DNA of 64,000 nucleotides from Dinoroseobacter shibae DFL 12 = DSM 16493 (GCF_000018145.1 NC_009952.1:62001-126000), one strand, 5' to 3'. Shown: positions 9,093-18,024, numbered from the stretch's first letter. Made by a program: numbers and translations. The notes: generated from the letters alone by a model not told the origin.

Positions 9093-10676
9093 TCAGTAGC
9101 CGAGGGCACAGCCGTCCTTGCGGGGGTCGGAGGCGCCTTGCAGAACGCCGGTTTCCGGGTCGATCCAGATCGCCTGGGCGCCGCCGATGGGCGTGTCCGG
9201 CACAATGACCTCATGGCCCATGGCCGACAGCTCGGCGCGGACCGCGTCGGAATAGCCCCGCTCCACCTGAAGGCCATAGCGCGGGTCATGGAAGCTGCGC
9301 GGGGCGTCGAGATTGGCCTGCGGGTGCAGCCCGTAATCGACGAGATTGGTCAGGACGCGCGCATGGCCGTTGGCCTGGTAGGGGCCGCCCATGACACCGA
9401 AGGGCATGACCAGCCGGTCGTTCCGGCGCAGCATGGCGGGGATGATGGTGTGCATGGGGCGCTTGCCGCCGCCTGCCTCGTTCGGGTGGCCGGGCGTGAG
9501 GTTGAACCCTGCGCCGCGGTTGTGGAACAGGATGCCGTAGCGGTCGCTGGCGATGCCGGAGCCGAACCCGTCGAAGATCGAGTAGATCAGCGACACGGCC
9601 ATGCGGTCCGCGTCGACCACGGTGATGAAGATCGTCTCGCGGTGGACGTGTTCCGACAGGGCGGCGGGATCGGCCATGGCCCGCTTGGGATCGATCAGGG
9701 CGGCGAGCGCATCGGCGGTCTCGGGGCGCAACATGTGGTCGAGCCGCGTGGTGTGGTCCGGGTCTGCGACGAAGCGGTTGCGCGCGTCATAGGCGAGCTT
9801 GGCGGCTTCGGCCTCCAGGTGCGCGCGGGCGGCGCCGAAGGGATCGAGTGCGGGCAGGTCGAACCGGGCGAGGATATTGGCCATCAGGATCGCGGTCGCG
9901 CCGTGGCTGTTGGGCGGCAGTTCCACCAGTTCGGAGCCCTTGTAGTCGCCGCGGATGGGCGTGGCGTCCATGCAGGCGGTTGCGGCGAAGTCGTCGCGTG
10001 TGTGGGTACCCCCCGCGGCGCGCAGGCTGGCGACCATGTCCTCGGCCACCGCGCCGGTGTAGAAGCCGTCACGGCCCTCGCGGGCGATCTTGCGCAGCAC
10101 CTCCGCTTGCCGCGGGGCACGGAACATGGCCCCGGCCACGGGCGGTTTGCCGGCTATAAGGTAATGGTCGCGGGCGGTGCCGTTCAGGCGGGCGGAATCG
10201 GTGGCCCAGTCGAAGGCAACGCGGGGCGCGACTGGAATACCCTGTTCGGCATAGTGGATGGCGGGCGCAAGGATCGCGTCGAGTCCGGCGCGGCCCCAGC
10301 GCTCTGACATGTGGCAAAAGGCGTCGACAGCCCCCGGCACCGTGACCGAGGCCGCCGCCGCGGGCGGCATGGTGGTGTGGCCCGCGGCGCGCAGGGCCGC
10401 CGGGTCCAGGGCCGCAGGGGCCTTGCCGGAGCCGTTGAGGCCCAAGACGTCTTCGCTGCCCGCGGGTTTGATCAGGGCAAAGCAGTCGCCGCCGATCCCG
10501 GTCATCTGGGGTTCGCACAGGCCCAGCAGAACCGCGCCGGCGATGGCGGCGTCGAGCGCGTTGCCGCCGTCGCGCAGGATGTCGAGAGCGACCTTGGCGG
10601 CGAGCGGGTGGGACGTCGCGCACATGGCGTTGCTGGCAAAGACGGCGGACCGTCCGGGTAAGTGAAAATCTCGCAT
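9093..10676 (-). CDS. Gamma-glutamyltransferase family protein
   Basis: A 527-residue Ntn-hydrolase of the gamma-glutamyltranspeptidase family. The motif ETIFITVVD places the autoprocessing nucleophile at Thr348, aligned with Thr391 of the E. coli enzyme. GGGKRPMHTIIP and GGPYQANGH-type signatures follow in the small subunit. The family hydrolyses or transfers gamma-glutamyl groups, e.g. from glutathione. No signal peptide is visible, unlike periplasmic GGT, so a cytosolic location is inferred. The start ATG is 62 bp downstream of the anti-sigma gene, on the same strand. Confidence 0.87.
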   Translation of the reverse strand: MRDFHLPGRSAVFASNAMCATSHPLAAKVALDILRDGGNALDAAIAGAVLLGLCEPQMTGIGGDCFALIKPAGSEDVLGLNGSGKAPAALDPAALRAAGHTTMPPAAAASVTVPGAVDAFCHMSERWGRAGLDAILAPAIHYAEQGIPVAPRVAFDWATDSARLNGTARDHYLIAGKPPVAGAMFRAPRQAEVLRKIAREGRDGFYTGAVAEDMVASLRAAGGTHTRDDFAATACMDATPIRGDYKGSELVELPPNSHGATAILMANILARFDLPALDPFGAARAHLEAEAAKLAYDARNRFVADPDHTTRLDHMLRPETADALAALIDPKRAMADPAALSEHVHRETIFITVVDADRMAVSLIYSIFDGFGSGIASDRYGILFHNRGAGFNLTPGHPNEAGGGKRPMHTIIPAMLRRNDRLVMPFGVMGGPYQANGHARVLTNLVDYGLHPQANLDAPRSFHDPRYGLQVERGYSDAVRAELSAMGHEVIVPDTPIGGAQAIWIDPETGVLQGASDPRKDGCALGY

Positions 10677-10737
10677 GATGGGCTCCTCGCTGCGGCCGTC
10701 ACATTAGGCAGCCCGCGCGCGGGTGCAAGGCGAGAGG

Positions 10738-11175
10738 CTAACCGCCGGCGGCGAAGGGGATGATAAACCGCGTCTCGTTCCGCTCCGCGGCGCGGGTATA
10801 GATCAACTCTTCGGTGAGTGTATGGATCAGGTGCCAGCCGAACCCGCCCTCGGGCAGGTCCTGAAGCGGGGTGTCCGAAGTCGGGCACCTGCCTTCGGGC
10901 AGGTTCAGGCCCGGCATGGCCACACCACTGTCATGGAGCACGACGCGCAAACCGGTTTCTTCCAGAGCACAGCGGAGACGCACAACTTCATCCGGGGACT
11001 CACGGTATGCATGTTCGACGACATTGTTCATGGCTTCGGCCAGAACGACCTCGACGATCCCCGCATCCTCGCTCTCGACCCCGGCATCCCGCAGCGCGGC
11101 CAGAAGCTCCGCCAGGGTTTCTCGCACCTGAGCATATCGGCTCGGGAATTCGTAGGTTTTCTCAAATTCCTTCAC
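10738..11175 (-). CDS. Anti-sigma factor serine kinase-like ATPase (RbaW/RsbW type)
   Basis: A 145-residue GHKL-type ATPase. The N-box EVVLAEAMNNVVEHAY and the G-box region GGFGWHLIHTL are visible. RsbW-like proteins bind a sigma factor and phosphorylate the partner STAS protein. The GTG at 11175 is chosen over longer frames because an AGGAGG Shine-Dalgarno lies eight bases before it. The STAS partner is 86 bp upstream in the same direction. In Rhodobacter capsulatus the orthologous pair RbaW/RbaV affects gene transfer agent production and stationary-phase survival; the same role here is an inference. Confidence 0.82.
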   Translation of the reverse strand: MKEFEKTYEFPSRYAQVRETLAELLAALRDAGVESEDAGIVEVVLAEAMNNVVEHAYRESPDEVVRLRCALEETGLRVVLHDSGVAMPGLNLPEGRCPTSDTPLQDLPEGGFGWHLIHTLTEELIYTRAAERNETRFIIPFAAGG

Positions 11176-11261
11176 CCAGAGGCTCCTCCTCGTGGCGGAT
11201 GGCTGTGCGGTGTCGGGGCGCGCGGCGCAACGGGTTTTGCAGGCCATGACGACGGCAGCCC

Positions 11262-11594
11262 TCAGGCAGCTTCCAAAGCCTGAGCGGAGCTTTCATAGAC
11301 CTTGAAAACCTTGTCCATCCGGGTCAGGCGGAAGACCTTCTGCACCACGGGATTGAGACCTGCGAGTTCGAGGCGCTTGCCTGGTGCATAGGCCTTCATC
11401 ACGGCCACAACGGCGCCAAGGCCGGAACTGTCGAGAAACTGGACCTGCGCAAGGTCGAGAATCACGCGCCCATGCGCGGTACGCCCGATCGCCTGCATCG
11501 TATCCTTGAACTGAACCGCCGAGGAGGCATCGATCCGGTCCTCGTGCACGACGGCAACTATGGTATTCCCATGGGCAGTGGTCGTTACCTGCAT
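11262..11594 (-). CDS. STAS-domain anti-anti-sigma factor (RbaV/RsbV type)
   Basis: A 110-residue STAS domain. The DSSGLG motif (residues 55-60) contains the serine that is phosphorylated by the cognate kinase in RsbV-type partner switching; the unphosphorylated form sequesters the anti-sigma factor. The kinase gene follows directly. No phosphatase (RsbU-type) gene is in the neighbourhood, so the input signal is not visible here. Length and fold match RsbV and R. capsulatus RbaV. Confidence 0.87.
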   Translation of the reverse strand: MQVTTTAHGNTIVAVVHEDRIDASSAVQFKDTMQAIGRTAHGRVILDLAQVQFLDSSGLGAVVAVMKAYAPGKRLELAGLNPVVQKVFRLTRMDKVFKVYESSAQALEAA

Positions 11595-11693
11595 CTCTGG
11601 TCCTCATCTAGACTTGCATGCGCCGAGCCTAGGACCGATGGGTTACCAGAAAATGAGCGAATCTGACGGATTGGGACATTTTGGAGGAAAATG

Positions 11694-12872
11694 ATGAGGA
11701 CTGTCGCGATTTGTGGGGCGGCCCGGACGCCCATGGGGGGCTTTCAGGGCGTGTTTTCCGATGTCAGCGCGGCGCAACTGGGCGGTGCAGCCATCGCCGG
11801 GGCGCTGGCGGATGCTGGCGTGGCCCCGGCGCAGGTGAATGAGCTGCTGATGGGCTGCGTGCTGCCGGCGGGACAGGGGCAAGCCCCGGCGCGGCAGGCC
11901 GGATATGCGGCGGGACTGGGCGACGCGGTGCCTGCCACGACGCTCAACAAGATGTGCGGCTCTGGCATGAAGGCGGCGATGATCGCCTGCGACCAGATCG
12001 CGCTCGGCCAGTCCGACCTGGTGGTCGCCGGCGGCATGGAGAGCATGACCAACGCGCCCTACCTGCTGGACAAGATGCGGGGCGGGGCGCGGATCGGCCA
12101 TGGGCAGGTGATCGATCACATGTTTCTCGATGGGCTGGAGGATGCCTATGACAAGGGCCGCCTGATGGGCACCTTTGCCGAGGACTGCGCCGAGGCGTTC
12201 CAGTTCACGCGTGCGGCCCAGGACACCTATGCGCTGGGCTCGCTGGAAAATGCGCTGGCGGCGGAGGCGTCCGAGGCTTTCGCGATGGAACTGGTGCCGG
12301 TGACCGTTTCCGGGCGCAAAGGCGAGACCGTGGTGATACGGGATGAACAACCCGCCGCGGCCCGGCCCGAGAAGATCCCCCATCTCAAGCCCGCCTTCCG
12401 CAAGGACGGGACCGTCACGGCGGCGAATTCCTCGTCGATCTCGGACGGGGCGGCGGCGCTGGTTCTGGCCGACGCCGGACAGGCCGAGGCCCATGGCCTG
12501 CCGGTGCGGGCCCGGGTGCTCGGGCATGCGAGCCATGCCCAGAAGCCCGCGCTTTTCCCGACGGCCCCGGTGCCGGCGGCGCGCAAACTGCTCGACCGGC
12601 TCGGCTGGTGCGTGGCGGACGTGGATCTGTGGGAGGTCAACGAGGCCTTCGCGGTCGTGCCCATGGCCTTCATGCACGAGATGGGCGTGCCGCGGGAGAA
12701 GATGAACGTAAACGGCGGGGCCTGTGCCTTGGGTCACCCGATCGGGGCCTCCGGCGCGCGGATCCTGGTGACGTTGCTCAACGCCATGGAGGCGCGGGAC
12801 CTGAAACGGGGCGTGGCCGCGATCTGCATCGGGGGCGGGGAAGGCACTGCCATCGCGCTGGAGCGCGACTAA
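11694..12872 (+). CDS. Acetyl-CoA C-acetyltransferase (thiolase)
   Basis: A 392-residue type II thiolase. The acyl-binding cysteine is in NKMCGSG (Cys88); the second active-site blocks are NEAFAV, GHPIGASG (His) and the C-terminal CIGGGEG (Cys). The enzyme interconverts two acetyl-CoA with acetoacetyl-CoA, or acts on longer 3-ketoacyl-CoA in beta-oxidation. GGAGG at 11683-11687 is spaced six bases from the ATG at 11694 and only three from the ATG at 11691, so 11694 is preferred. It is monocistronic, divergent from the STAS gene and followed by a strong hairpin. Confidence 0.92.
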   Translation: MRTVAICGAARTPMGGFQGVFSDVSAAQLGGAAIAGALADAGVAPAQVNELLMGCVLPAGQGQAPARQAGYAAGLGDAVPATTLNKMCGSGMKAAMIACDQIALGQSDLVVAGGMESMTNAPYLLDKMRGGARIGHGQVIDHMFLDGLEDAYDKGRLMGTFAEDCAEAFQFTRAAQDTYALGSLENALAAEASEAFAMELVPVTVSGRKGETVVIRDEQPAAARPEKIPHLKPAFRKDGTVTAANSSSISDGAAALVLADAGQAEAHGLPVRARVLGHASHAQKPALFPTAPVPAARKLLDRLGWCVADVDLWEVNEAFAVVPMAFMHEMGVPREKMNVNGGACALGHPIGASGARILVTLLNAMEARDLKRGVAAICIGGGEGTAIALERD

Positions 12873-12892
12873 GGCGCCCGCCCCGAAGGAAC

Positions 12893-12917
12893 GCCGCGCC
12901 AGGGGTCCCGGCGCGGC
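12893..12917. terminator. Hairpin terminator after the thiolase gene
   Basis: A perfect 8-bp GC stem (GCCGCGCC at 12893-12900, GGCGCGGC at 12910-12917) with a 9-nt loop lies 20 bp beyond the thiolase stop and 12 bp before the end of the convergent small gene. The trailing sequence is pyrimidine-rich (CTCTCCTTG). Confidence 0.5.
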
Positions 12918-12929
12918 CTCTCCTTGTCG

Positions 12930-13088
12930 TTATTCGGCCTGTTCGATTGCCACGGCAGGTGCCGTTTCGGTTCCACCGCTGAACAGGTCAAAGCCCCAGA
13001 TTGCCACCGCAGCAGCAACAACCAGGGCCGCAGCCCCGCCCCAGATCCACCAGGTCGGGCGTTTCATGGTCGGAAAGTGAAAGGCCAT
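12930..13088 (-). CDS. Small single-pass membrane protein (52 aa)
   Basis: The reverse strand from ATG (13086-13088) encodes 52 residues: a short basic N-terminus ending KRPTWWIW, one hydrophobic helix rich in Ala/Val (about residues 16-33), then an acidic Thr/Glu tail ending EQAE. A single-pass inner-membrane protein with the tail in the periplasm is inferred. No homologue is recognised. It lies 47 bp downstream of the EF-hand gene on the same strand, so the two could be one unit. The coding call rests on the coherent topology and a purine-rich stretch (GAGGACACAGAAG) before the ATG. Confidence 0.6.
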   Translation of the reverse strand: MAFHFPTMKRPTWWIWGGAAALVVAAAVAIWGFDLFSGGTETAPAVAIEQAE

Positions 13089-13135
13089 CTTCTGTGTCCT
13101 CTGTCAGAGCTGAACAAAACCCTTGCCCGATCGCG

Positions 13136-13378
13136 TTATTCCGCGGCTGGCGTCAGTTTCTCGGCATCGAGGGCGGCGGTCAGTTCCGCATCGTCCACGA
13201 AGCCGTCGCCGCTCGTGTCGATCTCGCCGAACAGATCTTCGGTCAGATCGGGGTAGATCGGCGTCATCTCCTCGTAAGAGGCCAGGTTATCACCATCGGT
13301 GTCGAGTTCGGACACGGATGCGATCGCCGGCGCCGCGCAGAGGGCGGCCACCATGGCACAAACTGCTACACGACTCAT
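13136..13378 (-). CDS. Secreted two-EF-hand calcium-binding protein
   Basis: An 80-residue protein with a Sec signal peptide (about residues 1-20, ending AIA). The mature part has two canonical EF-hand loops, DTDGDNLASYEE and DTSGDGFVDDAE, each with acidic residues at positions 1, 3, 5 and 12. It should bind Ca2+ in the periplasm or outside the cell. Similar short EF-hand proteins are common in Rhodobacterales and have no assigned role. The small membrane protein gene lies downstream. Confidence 0.8.
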   Translation of the reverse strand: MSRVAVCAMVAALCAAPAIASVSELDTDGDNLASYEEMTPIYPDLTEDLFGEIDTSGDGFVDDAELTAALDAEKLTPAAE

Positions 13379-13767
13379 TTTCGTCTTCCTCCATTTGAAA
13401 GAACCGGGAGGTCTGCCCTCCCGCAGCGGAAATCGGAAGGGGCCGGAGCGGATTCAAGATGGTCGAAGACCCGCCCACGAAATTTTTTCGACGGTTGGAA
13501 CGGGTGAGGTTTCCGGTGCGGAAAGCGGCGCATCACCAGGGTCAATGGCCCGGGTTTGCGGGGGGTTGGCATCGTGAGTGAGGTTTGCCACTACATCTTT
13601 CCTTTTTTCCAGCAAATACCCTTCAAAACAATTGCTTAGGCGCAAAATGTTTGACAGCTACCGTTCCTTTTCGCCGGATTTGAAGCGTTGGAGCATGTTT
13701 GCGTTGGCACAAGTTGCCATCGCCAAAGAAGACAGAAAGTGTGCCTCGGACCGCCCCGCGCCATGAT
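13379..13767. other. Gene-poor segment before the transposition relic
   Basis: No convincing gene is seen on either strand. The stretch 13579-13740 is AT-richer than its surroundings and includes short open frames without recognisable products. A small inverted repeat (GGGAGG and CCTCCC around 13410-13427) sits upstream of the EF-hand gene. The AT-rich composition next to IstA and TniQ fragments suggests acquired or decaying DNA. Confidence 0.4.
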
Positions 13768-13917
13768 GGCGTGCCGCACACGATCCTCTTTGACAATATG
13801 AAGACGGTGTTGATCGACCGGAATGCTTATGGCCCTGGCCAGCACCGTTTTCATGCGGGTTTCCGCGAGTTTGCCAAACATCACGGCTTCAGTCCGCGCA
13901 TGTGCGCGCCTTATCCG
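13768..13917 (+). pseudogene. Fragment of an IS21-family IstA transposase
   Basis: About 50 codons encode GVPHTILFDNMKTVLIDRNA followed by YGPGQHRFHAGFREFAKHHG and FSPRMCAPY. This matches the middle of the DDE (rve) domain of IS21 IstA, including the aspartate of the FDNMKTV block. The N-terminal HTH, the first Asp, the last Glu and the IstB ATPase are absent. The frame passes directly, without a stop, into the TniQ-like frame, which indicates a deletion that fused two transposition genes. Confidence 0.75.
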
Positions 13918-15537
13918 GCCATTCCGCTCAGTCCCCGCGTCTGTCCGGTTTGCATTGCGGAAGACCGATCGCGGGGCGACGGGCAGGAATACCTGCGCAC
14001 CCAGTGAACCATGCCCGCGATGGGGGCTTGCCCGGAGCATGCGGTGCTTCTGGAGCCGCTTCCGCGTCCGCCCGGCTACCGTGGCGCCAAGGATCTACAC
14101 CTTTGCCTGGGCCTCTGGCCCGATCGCCATCTGCCCGACCCCCGTCCGGTCGCCAGCCATGAACTGGATCTCGCGGTTCAGACCTTCCTCGCCGACGGTA
14201 CCGACCGGGTCGGGGGGTGGTCGCTTGCGGAGGCGCTTGCGACCGCGCCGCTCCTGGGGTGTTTCGTCGAGATCGGGCCGGTCAAACTGAAGGAACTGGG
14301 CGAAGCCGATCTTCAGCGCTGCACGGAGACCGGCTTCTCACTGCTCCGCGACGGCCCGGGGGCTCTCAAAGACGCGGTGGGGTGGCGCATTCGCAAGCGG
14401 CTCGCCGAGGGAGCGCGGTCCCCGGAAGACGTCCTCGGGTGCCTGAACGGAACGTTGCGGCACTTCCGGGACGTACCGGCGTACCGTCCGCTTCTGGACG
14501 CTGTGCACGGGGCCGCAACGCGCCACATGCAGCGGCATTGGGCCTATTCCTTCCTGAACCGGGTGATCCCGGCCTTCGATCACGCGACGGTAGAGACGCT
14601 GTCCCAAAGCCATGGTGTCTCCCGTGGGTCCGTGCGCTTCGCCCTGGCGGCGGACAAGGTCCCCACGGTGGGTCACGTGTCTGCGTTCGGGAAAACCTAT
14701 CGCGTCTACGATCGGTCGGCGGCCGAGCGCGCGATTGCCCGGGTGCAGGATACCGTGTCCTTCGACGAAGCACGGCAGCTGCTTGGGATGCGTCGGTTCA
14801 CCTTCGAGAAGGTCTGGCCCGCGCGGGTCCTCGGGCGGGCGTCCTCCTGGCCGCAGCGCAAATCGAGGCCCTGGCGGCACGAGGTTGTGGCGCTGCGGGA
14901 CGCGTTCTAGGCGGCGGCGCCGCGCGCGACCGAAGACCTAGGATCGGGCTGGGTGTCCTTGTCGGCATTCGCGCGGACCTCCCGGCAGGGACCTGCTGCC
15001 ACGGCGCGCTTGCTCTTGGACGGCGCGCTGGCCCCGGCGGTCCGCTGTCCCGACGACCATGGATGGGAGGCGATCCGGGTGCTCGAGACACAGATAAACC
15101 GCCACCGAAAGCCGCTCGCGCGCTCGCTGCGACACGCGGATGGACAGCTGACGACCGAAGCGCTCGCCGCGAGCTACGGGCTGCGCTATGTCACGATTAC
15201 CCGTCTTGTGGAGTTGACCCTGCTTCCGCCAGCGGATCGCCACAAGGTGGACGGGCGGCGGATGGAGGGCTATCCGGTGGCCGCCGTCGAACAGCTCTTC
15301 GCGCACCATCGCACCCTCAGCGATCTGGCCGCGGCGCATGGCTGCAGCCCGCACCTGATGGCGCCGCTGCTCGCCCGGCTCGGCGTGCGTCCGTTGATCG
15401 CCGAGAAGGGCCACACCCGCCTCTACGCCATTGCCGATCTGCCCCCCGCGATCCGCCTGGCCGAGGAGGTCGCAAAGGCCCAGGCCCGCACTGCGCGGTT
15501 CAAGACACCGCAAAAGGGTGCTCTGTCACAGGAGTAG
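13918..15537 (+). pseudogene. TniQ-like gene interrupted by two in-frame stops
   Basis: One frame runs from 13918 to 15537, broken only by TGA at 14005-14007 and TAG at 14908-14910. The N-terminus has TniQ zinc-type motifs: RVCPVC then ACPEH, with the expected Trp of the RTQ-W-T stretch replaced by the TGA. The centre carries helix-turn-helix-like segments (SHGVSRGSVRFALA; DEARQLLGMRRFTFEKVW) and the end another (LTTEALAASYGLRYVTITRLV). TniQ helps target Tn5053/Tn7-type transposition. No TniA/TniB or TnsABC is nearby, so this is a relic. Fragments from 14011 or 14953 could still be translated. The extent of the C-terminal homology to TniQ is an inference from frame continuity. Confidence 0.7.
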
Positions 15538-15866
15538 ACCGTAGCGGCATGGCCATCCCGGTTGCGCCAAAAAAAACGACAGCACTGCTCGGGAAATTGA
15601 CCTGAGCGGCGGTGCTGACGCGGAACTGAAAGCCTTGCCCCTCACTGCCGTGACCTGAGCGCGGCACGATTCAGCGCGACCAGCTCCAAAATCAGTTAAT
15701 ACCGGCCCTTCGCATTCTCGAACCGAACTCAACGCGTTGGGTCCGGCATGGCACAACTGGGCCGCGCTCCCCGAACCCCGCTCGAGCGACGCCGCCGGCA
15801 AAATGGCAAAGCAGTGTCCCAAAAAGGAAAGATACAGTGGCAAACATCAGAACCGGGGGAACCATT
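15538..15866. other. Non-coding stretch between the TniQ relic and tRNA-Pro
   Basis: No gene is recognised. The sequence has an A8 run (15570-15577) and several short frames with no similarity that can be named. It lies immediately 3' of tRNA-Pro, a usual position for integrated or decayed mobile DNA, but no integrase remnant or duplicated tRNA end was found. Confidence 0.4.
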
Positions 15867-15943
15867 TGGTCGGGCTGAGAGGATTCGAACCTCCGACCCC
15901 CTGCTCCCGAAGCAGGTGCGCTACCAGGCTGCGCTACAGCCCG
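15867..15943 (-). tRNA. tRNA-Pro (anticodon CGG)
   Basis: The reverse strand folds as a full cloverleaf: acceptor CGGGCTG/CAGCCCG, D arm GCGC...GCGC, anticodon stem CCTGC/GCAGG with loop TTCGGGA, variable GGGTC-type bases and T arm GGAGGTTCGAATCCTCT-like. Positions 34-36 of the loop are CGG, reading CCG codons for proline. ACCA follows the acceptor, so the CCA end is encoded (15867-15869). Confidence 0.95.
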
Positions 15944-16090
15944 ACCGAATGGCGCGGGGGTACTCGCTTCGCGCTCCGGATGCAAGCGGTCATCGGTCGC
16001 GGCCGGGCAAAACCTGCGCAAAAGCCACGCGCCGCCCTGCATGCGGAAGCGCTGGTCCCGGGCGCGCGGCACGGCTAAAACAGGCGCGTC

Positions 16091-16972
16091 ATGACCCGCC
16101 GCGCGCGCCTCTCCTACCTGATCAGTTTCGCACCGATCTATGTGTTCCTGAAGCTGGCCCGGCTGGTGCCGTTCCGGCGTCGGGTGGCGCTGGGCGGGGC
16201 GCTGGCCGGGCTGGCCTTGCGTCACTTCCCCCCGGCGCGCAAACGGGTGATGGCCAATCTCGCGCGGATCTATCCCGATATGGCGCCGGAAGCCGCGCGC
16301 GCCCGGTGTCGCGCCATCGGGCGGCAATTGGGGCGGACCCTGACCGAGATCCTGTTCGGGACCGAACATCAGACAAAGCATTTGCCATTCACTGTCTCTG
16401 GCCCGGGGCTGGAGGCGATCCGGGCCGCCCATGCCGCGGGCAAGCCGATCCTGCTGGTCAGTGCGCATTTCGGGCAGTGGGACGCGGCGCGCATCTATTT
16501 GCGGGATACTCTCGGGATCGAGGTCGGCGCGCTCTACCGGCCCAACAACAACCCCTATTACGAGCCTTACCTGGCCGAGGGGGCAGCCGCGTCCGGAACA
16601 CCGCTCGTGCCCAAGGGCAATGACGGGTTTCGCATGCTCCTGCGGCACCTCAAGGGGGGTGGTGCCTTTGCGATCATGGCGGATCAGTATCATTTTACCG
16701 GCGCTGTGCTGCCCTTCATGGGGGCGGACGCGCGCACCGCCCTGACCCCAGCGGAGTTGGCCCTGCGCTACAAGGCGCCGCTGGTGCCGTGCTTTGGTAT
16801 TCGGCGCGACGCGGAGGGGCGGATCGACGTGGTGTTCGAGGCGCCGATCGAGGGCGAGACGCCCGAAGAGATGATGCGCGCTTTCAACGACCGGGCCACC
16901 GCGCGGATCGAGGCCGACCCGGACCAGTGGCTCTGGCCGCATCGGCGGTGGAAGGGGATGGAGGGCGGCTAA
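16091..16972 (+). CDS. Lysophospholipid/lauroyl acyltransferase (LpxL/HtrB-like)
   Basis: A 293-residue inner-membrane acyltransferase. The catalytic HxxxxD motif is AHFGQWD (His126, Asp131), followed by a GxLYRP-like block (GALYRPNNNPYYE) and MADQYHFTGAVLPFMG. The family adds secondary acyl chains to lipid A at the cytosolic face of the inner membrane. An N-terminal hydrophobic anchor is present. Similarity to LpxL-type proteins is clear; chain specificity is unknown. Its stop overlaps the stop of the convergent EamA gene. Confidence 0.87.
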   Translation: MTRRARLSYLISFAPIYVFLKLARLVPFRRRVALGGALAGLALRHFPPARKRVMANLARIYPDMAPEAARARCRAIGRQLGRTLTEILFGTEHQTKHLPFTVSGPGLEAIRAAHAAGKPILLVSAHFGQWDAARIYLRDTLGIEVGALYRPNNNPYYEPYLAEGAAASGTPLVPKGNDGFRMLLRHLKGGGAFAIMADQYHFTGAVLPFMGADARTALTPAELALRYKAPLVPCFGIRRDAEGRIDVVFEAPIEGETPEEMMRAFNDRATARIEADPDQWLWPHRRWKGMEGG

Positions 16973-17955
16973 TCCGCGTCGGGCTTGTCGCCGGGCAGGT
17001 CGGGTTTGGCCGTGTCCGGCAGCAGCGGGCCGACCCGCGGCATGGTCCCGGTTTCGGGCCGGGACCGGGTGCGCAGGACGGGCATGTTGTCCGATACGCT
17101 GGAGCGGCTTTCTCGCGCGACGATATAGAGGCCGGAGGCGATCACGATGGCGGCCCCGAGGGCGGTGTTCAGGTCGATCCCCTCGCCGAAGAGCACGAAG
17201 CCGAAGAGCGACGCCCAGAGGATCTGGGAATACTGCATCGGCGCGATGATCGCGGCCTCCCCGGCGCGGTAGGCGGCGATGAGCAGCAGGCTCGCCCCGA
17301 AGCCGAGGGCGGCCATCAGCCCCACCGCGGCCAGGTCCCCCACGGGCATCGGGCGATAGAAGAACGGCATCAGGCAGGCCATCAGCACAAAATTCGCCAC
17401 CATCGGATAGAGGAGCAGCACGACCGAGCGCTCCTCCCGCCCCACCTTGCGCACCACCACCGAGGCGAGCGCGCCACCGACCGCCGCGGTCAGGGCGGCG
17501 ACATGGCCCAGGGTCAGATCCACCGCGCCGGGGCGCAGCACCACCACCACCCCGATCAGGCCCACGATGACCGCCAGCCAGCGACGCAGGCGCACGGTTT
17601 CGCCCAGGATCGGGATCGACAGCACCGTGATCAGCAATGGCGAGGCGAAGAGGATCGCGTAGACCTGTGCCAGCGGCAGGACCGTGAAGGCGTAGAACGC
17701 GGTCAGGCCGGTGATCACCGCCGCGCCGGTGCGCAGGGCGATCCACCAAGGATGCCGGGGCCGCAGATTGCCATGAGCTTTCTCGCGCATCATCATCACG
17801 GTGGTCAGCGGGAAGCTGAACAGCACGCCGAAGAACACGATCTGGAACGGTGTGTAACTGCCCCCGAGCGTTTTCACGACCACGTCATGGACCGCGAAGA
17901 CGGCGAAGGCCGCAAGGCCCAGCAGGGCTCCCTTGAGGTTGGATGACAGCGTCAT
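16969..17955 (-). CDS. DMT superfamily transporter (EamA)
   Basis: A 328-residue membrane protein with about ten helices arranged as two EamA repeats; the first begins near GALLGLAAFAVFAVHDVVVK and the second near GHVAALTAAVGGALASVVVR. EamA proteins export metabolites; the substrate is not predictable. The ATG at 17955 gives a short cytosolic N-terminus; the frame is open upstream, but that extension is basic and lacks membrane features. A Pro-rich, Arg-rich cytosolic tail of about 35 residues follows the last helix. Confidence 0.85.
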   Translation of the reverse strand: MTLSSNLKGALLGLAAFAVFAVHDVVVKTLGGSYTPFQIVFFGVLFSFPLTTVMMMREKAHGNLRPRHPWWIALRTGAAVITGLTAFYAFTVLPLAQVYAILFASPLLITVLSIPILGETVRLRRWLAVIVGLIGVVVVLRPGAVDLTLGHVAALTAAVGGALASVVVRKVGREERSVVLLLYPMVANFVLMACLMPFFYRPMPVGDLAAVGLMAALGFGASLLLIAAYRAGEAAIIAPMQYSQILWASLFGFVLFGEGIDLNTALGAAIVIASGLYIVARESRSSVSDNMPVLRTRSRPETGTMPRVGPLLPDTAKPDLPGDKPDAD

Positions 17956-18024
17956 GGATCGGGCTTTCCGGGCGGTTTTACCGCAAACGCGGTCGACTGT
18001 GCGTCGGTTTCGCCATGTTGCCAA

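Noticed and set aside
13918-15537. TniQ as part of a CRISPR-associated or Tn7-like transposon
   Set aside because: No TnsA/B/C, TniA/B, Cas gene or repeat array in the window, and the gene has stops.
15538-15866. Integrase remnant or duplicated tRNA 3' end marking an integrated island at tRNA-Pro
   Set aside because: No integrase motif and no second copy of the tRNA end was found on the relic side.
15748-16623. Plus-strand frame across tRNA-Pro and into the acyltransferase gene
   Set aside because: It overlaps the tRNA and the acyltransferase frame; a shadow.
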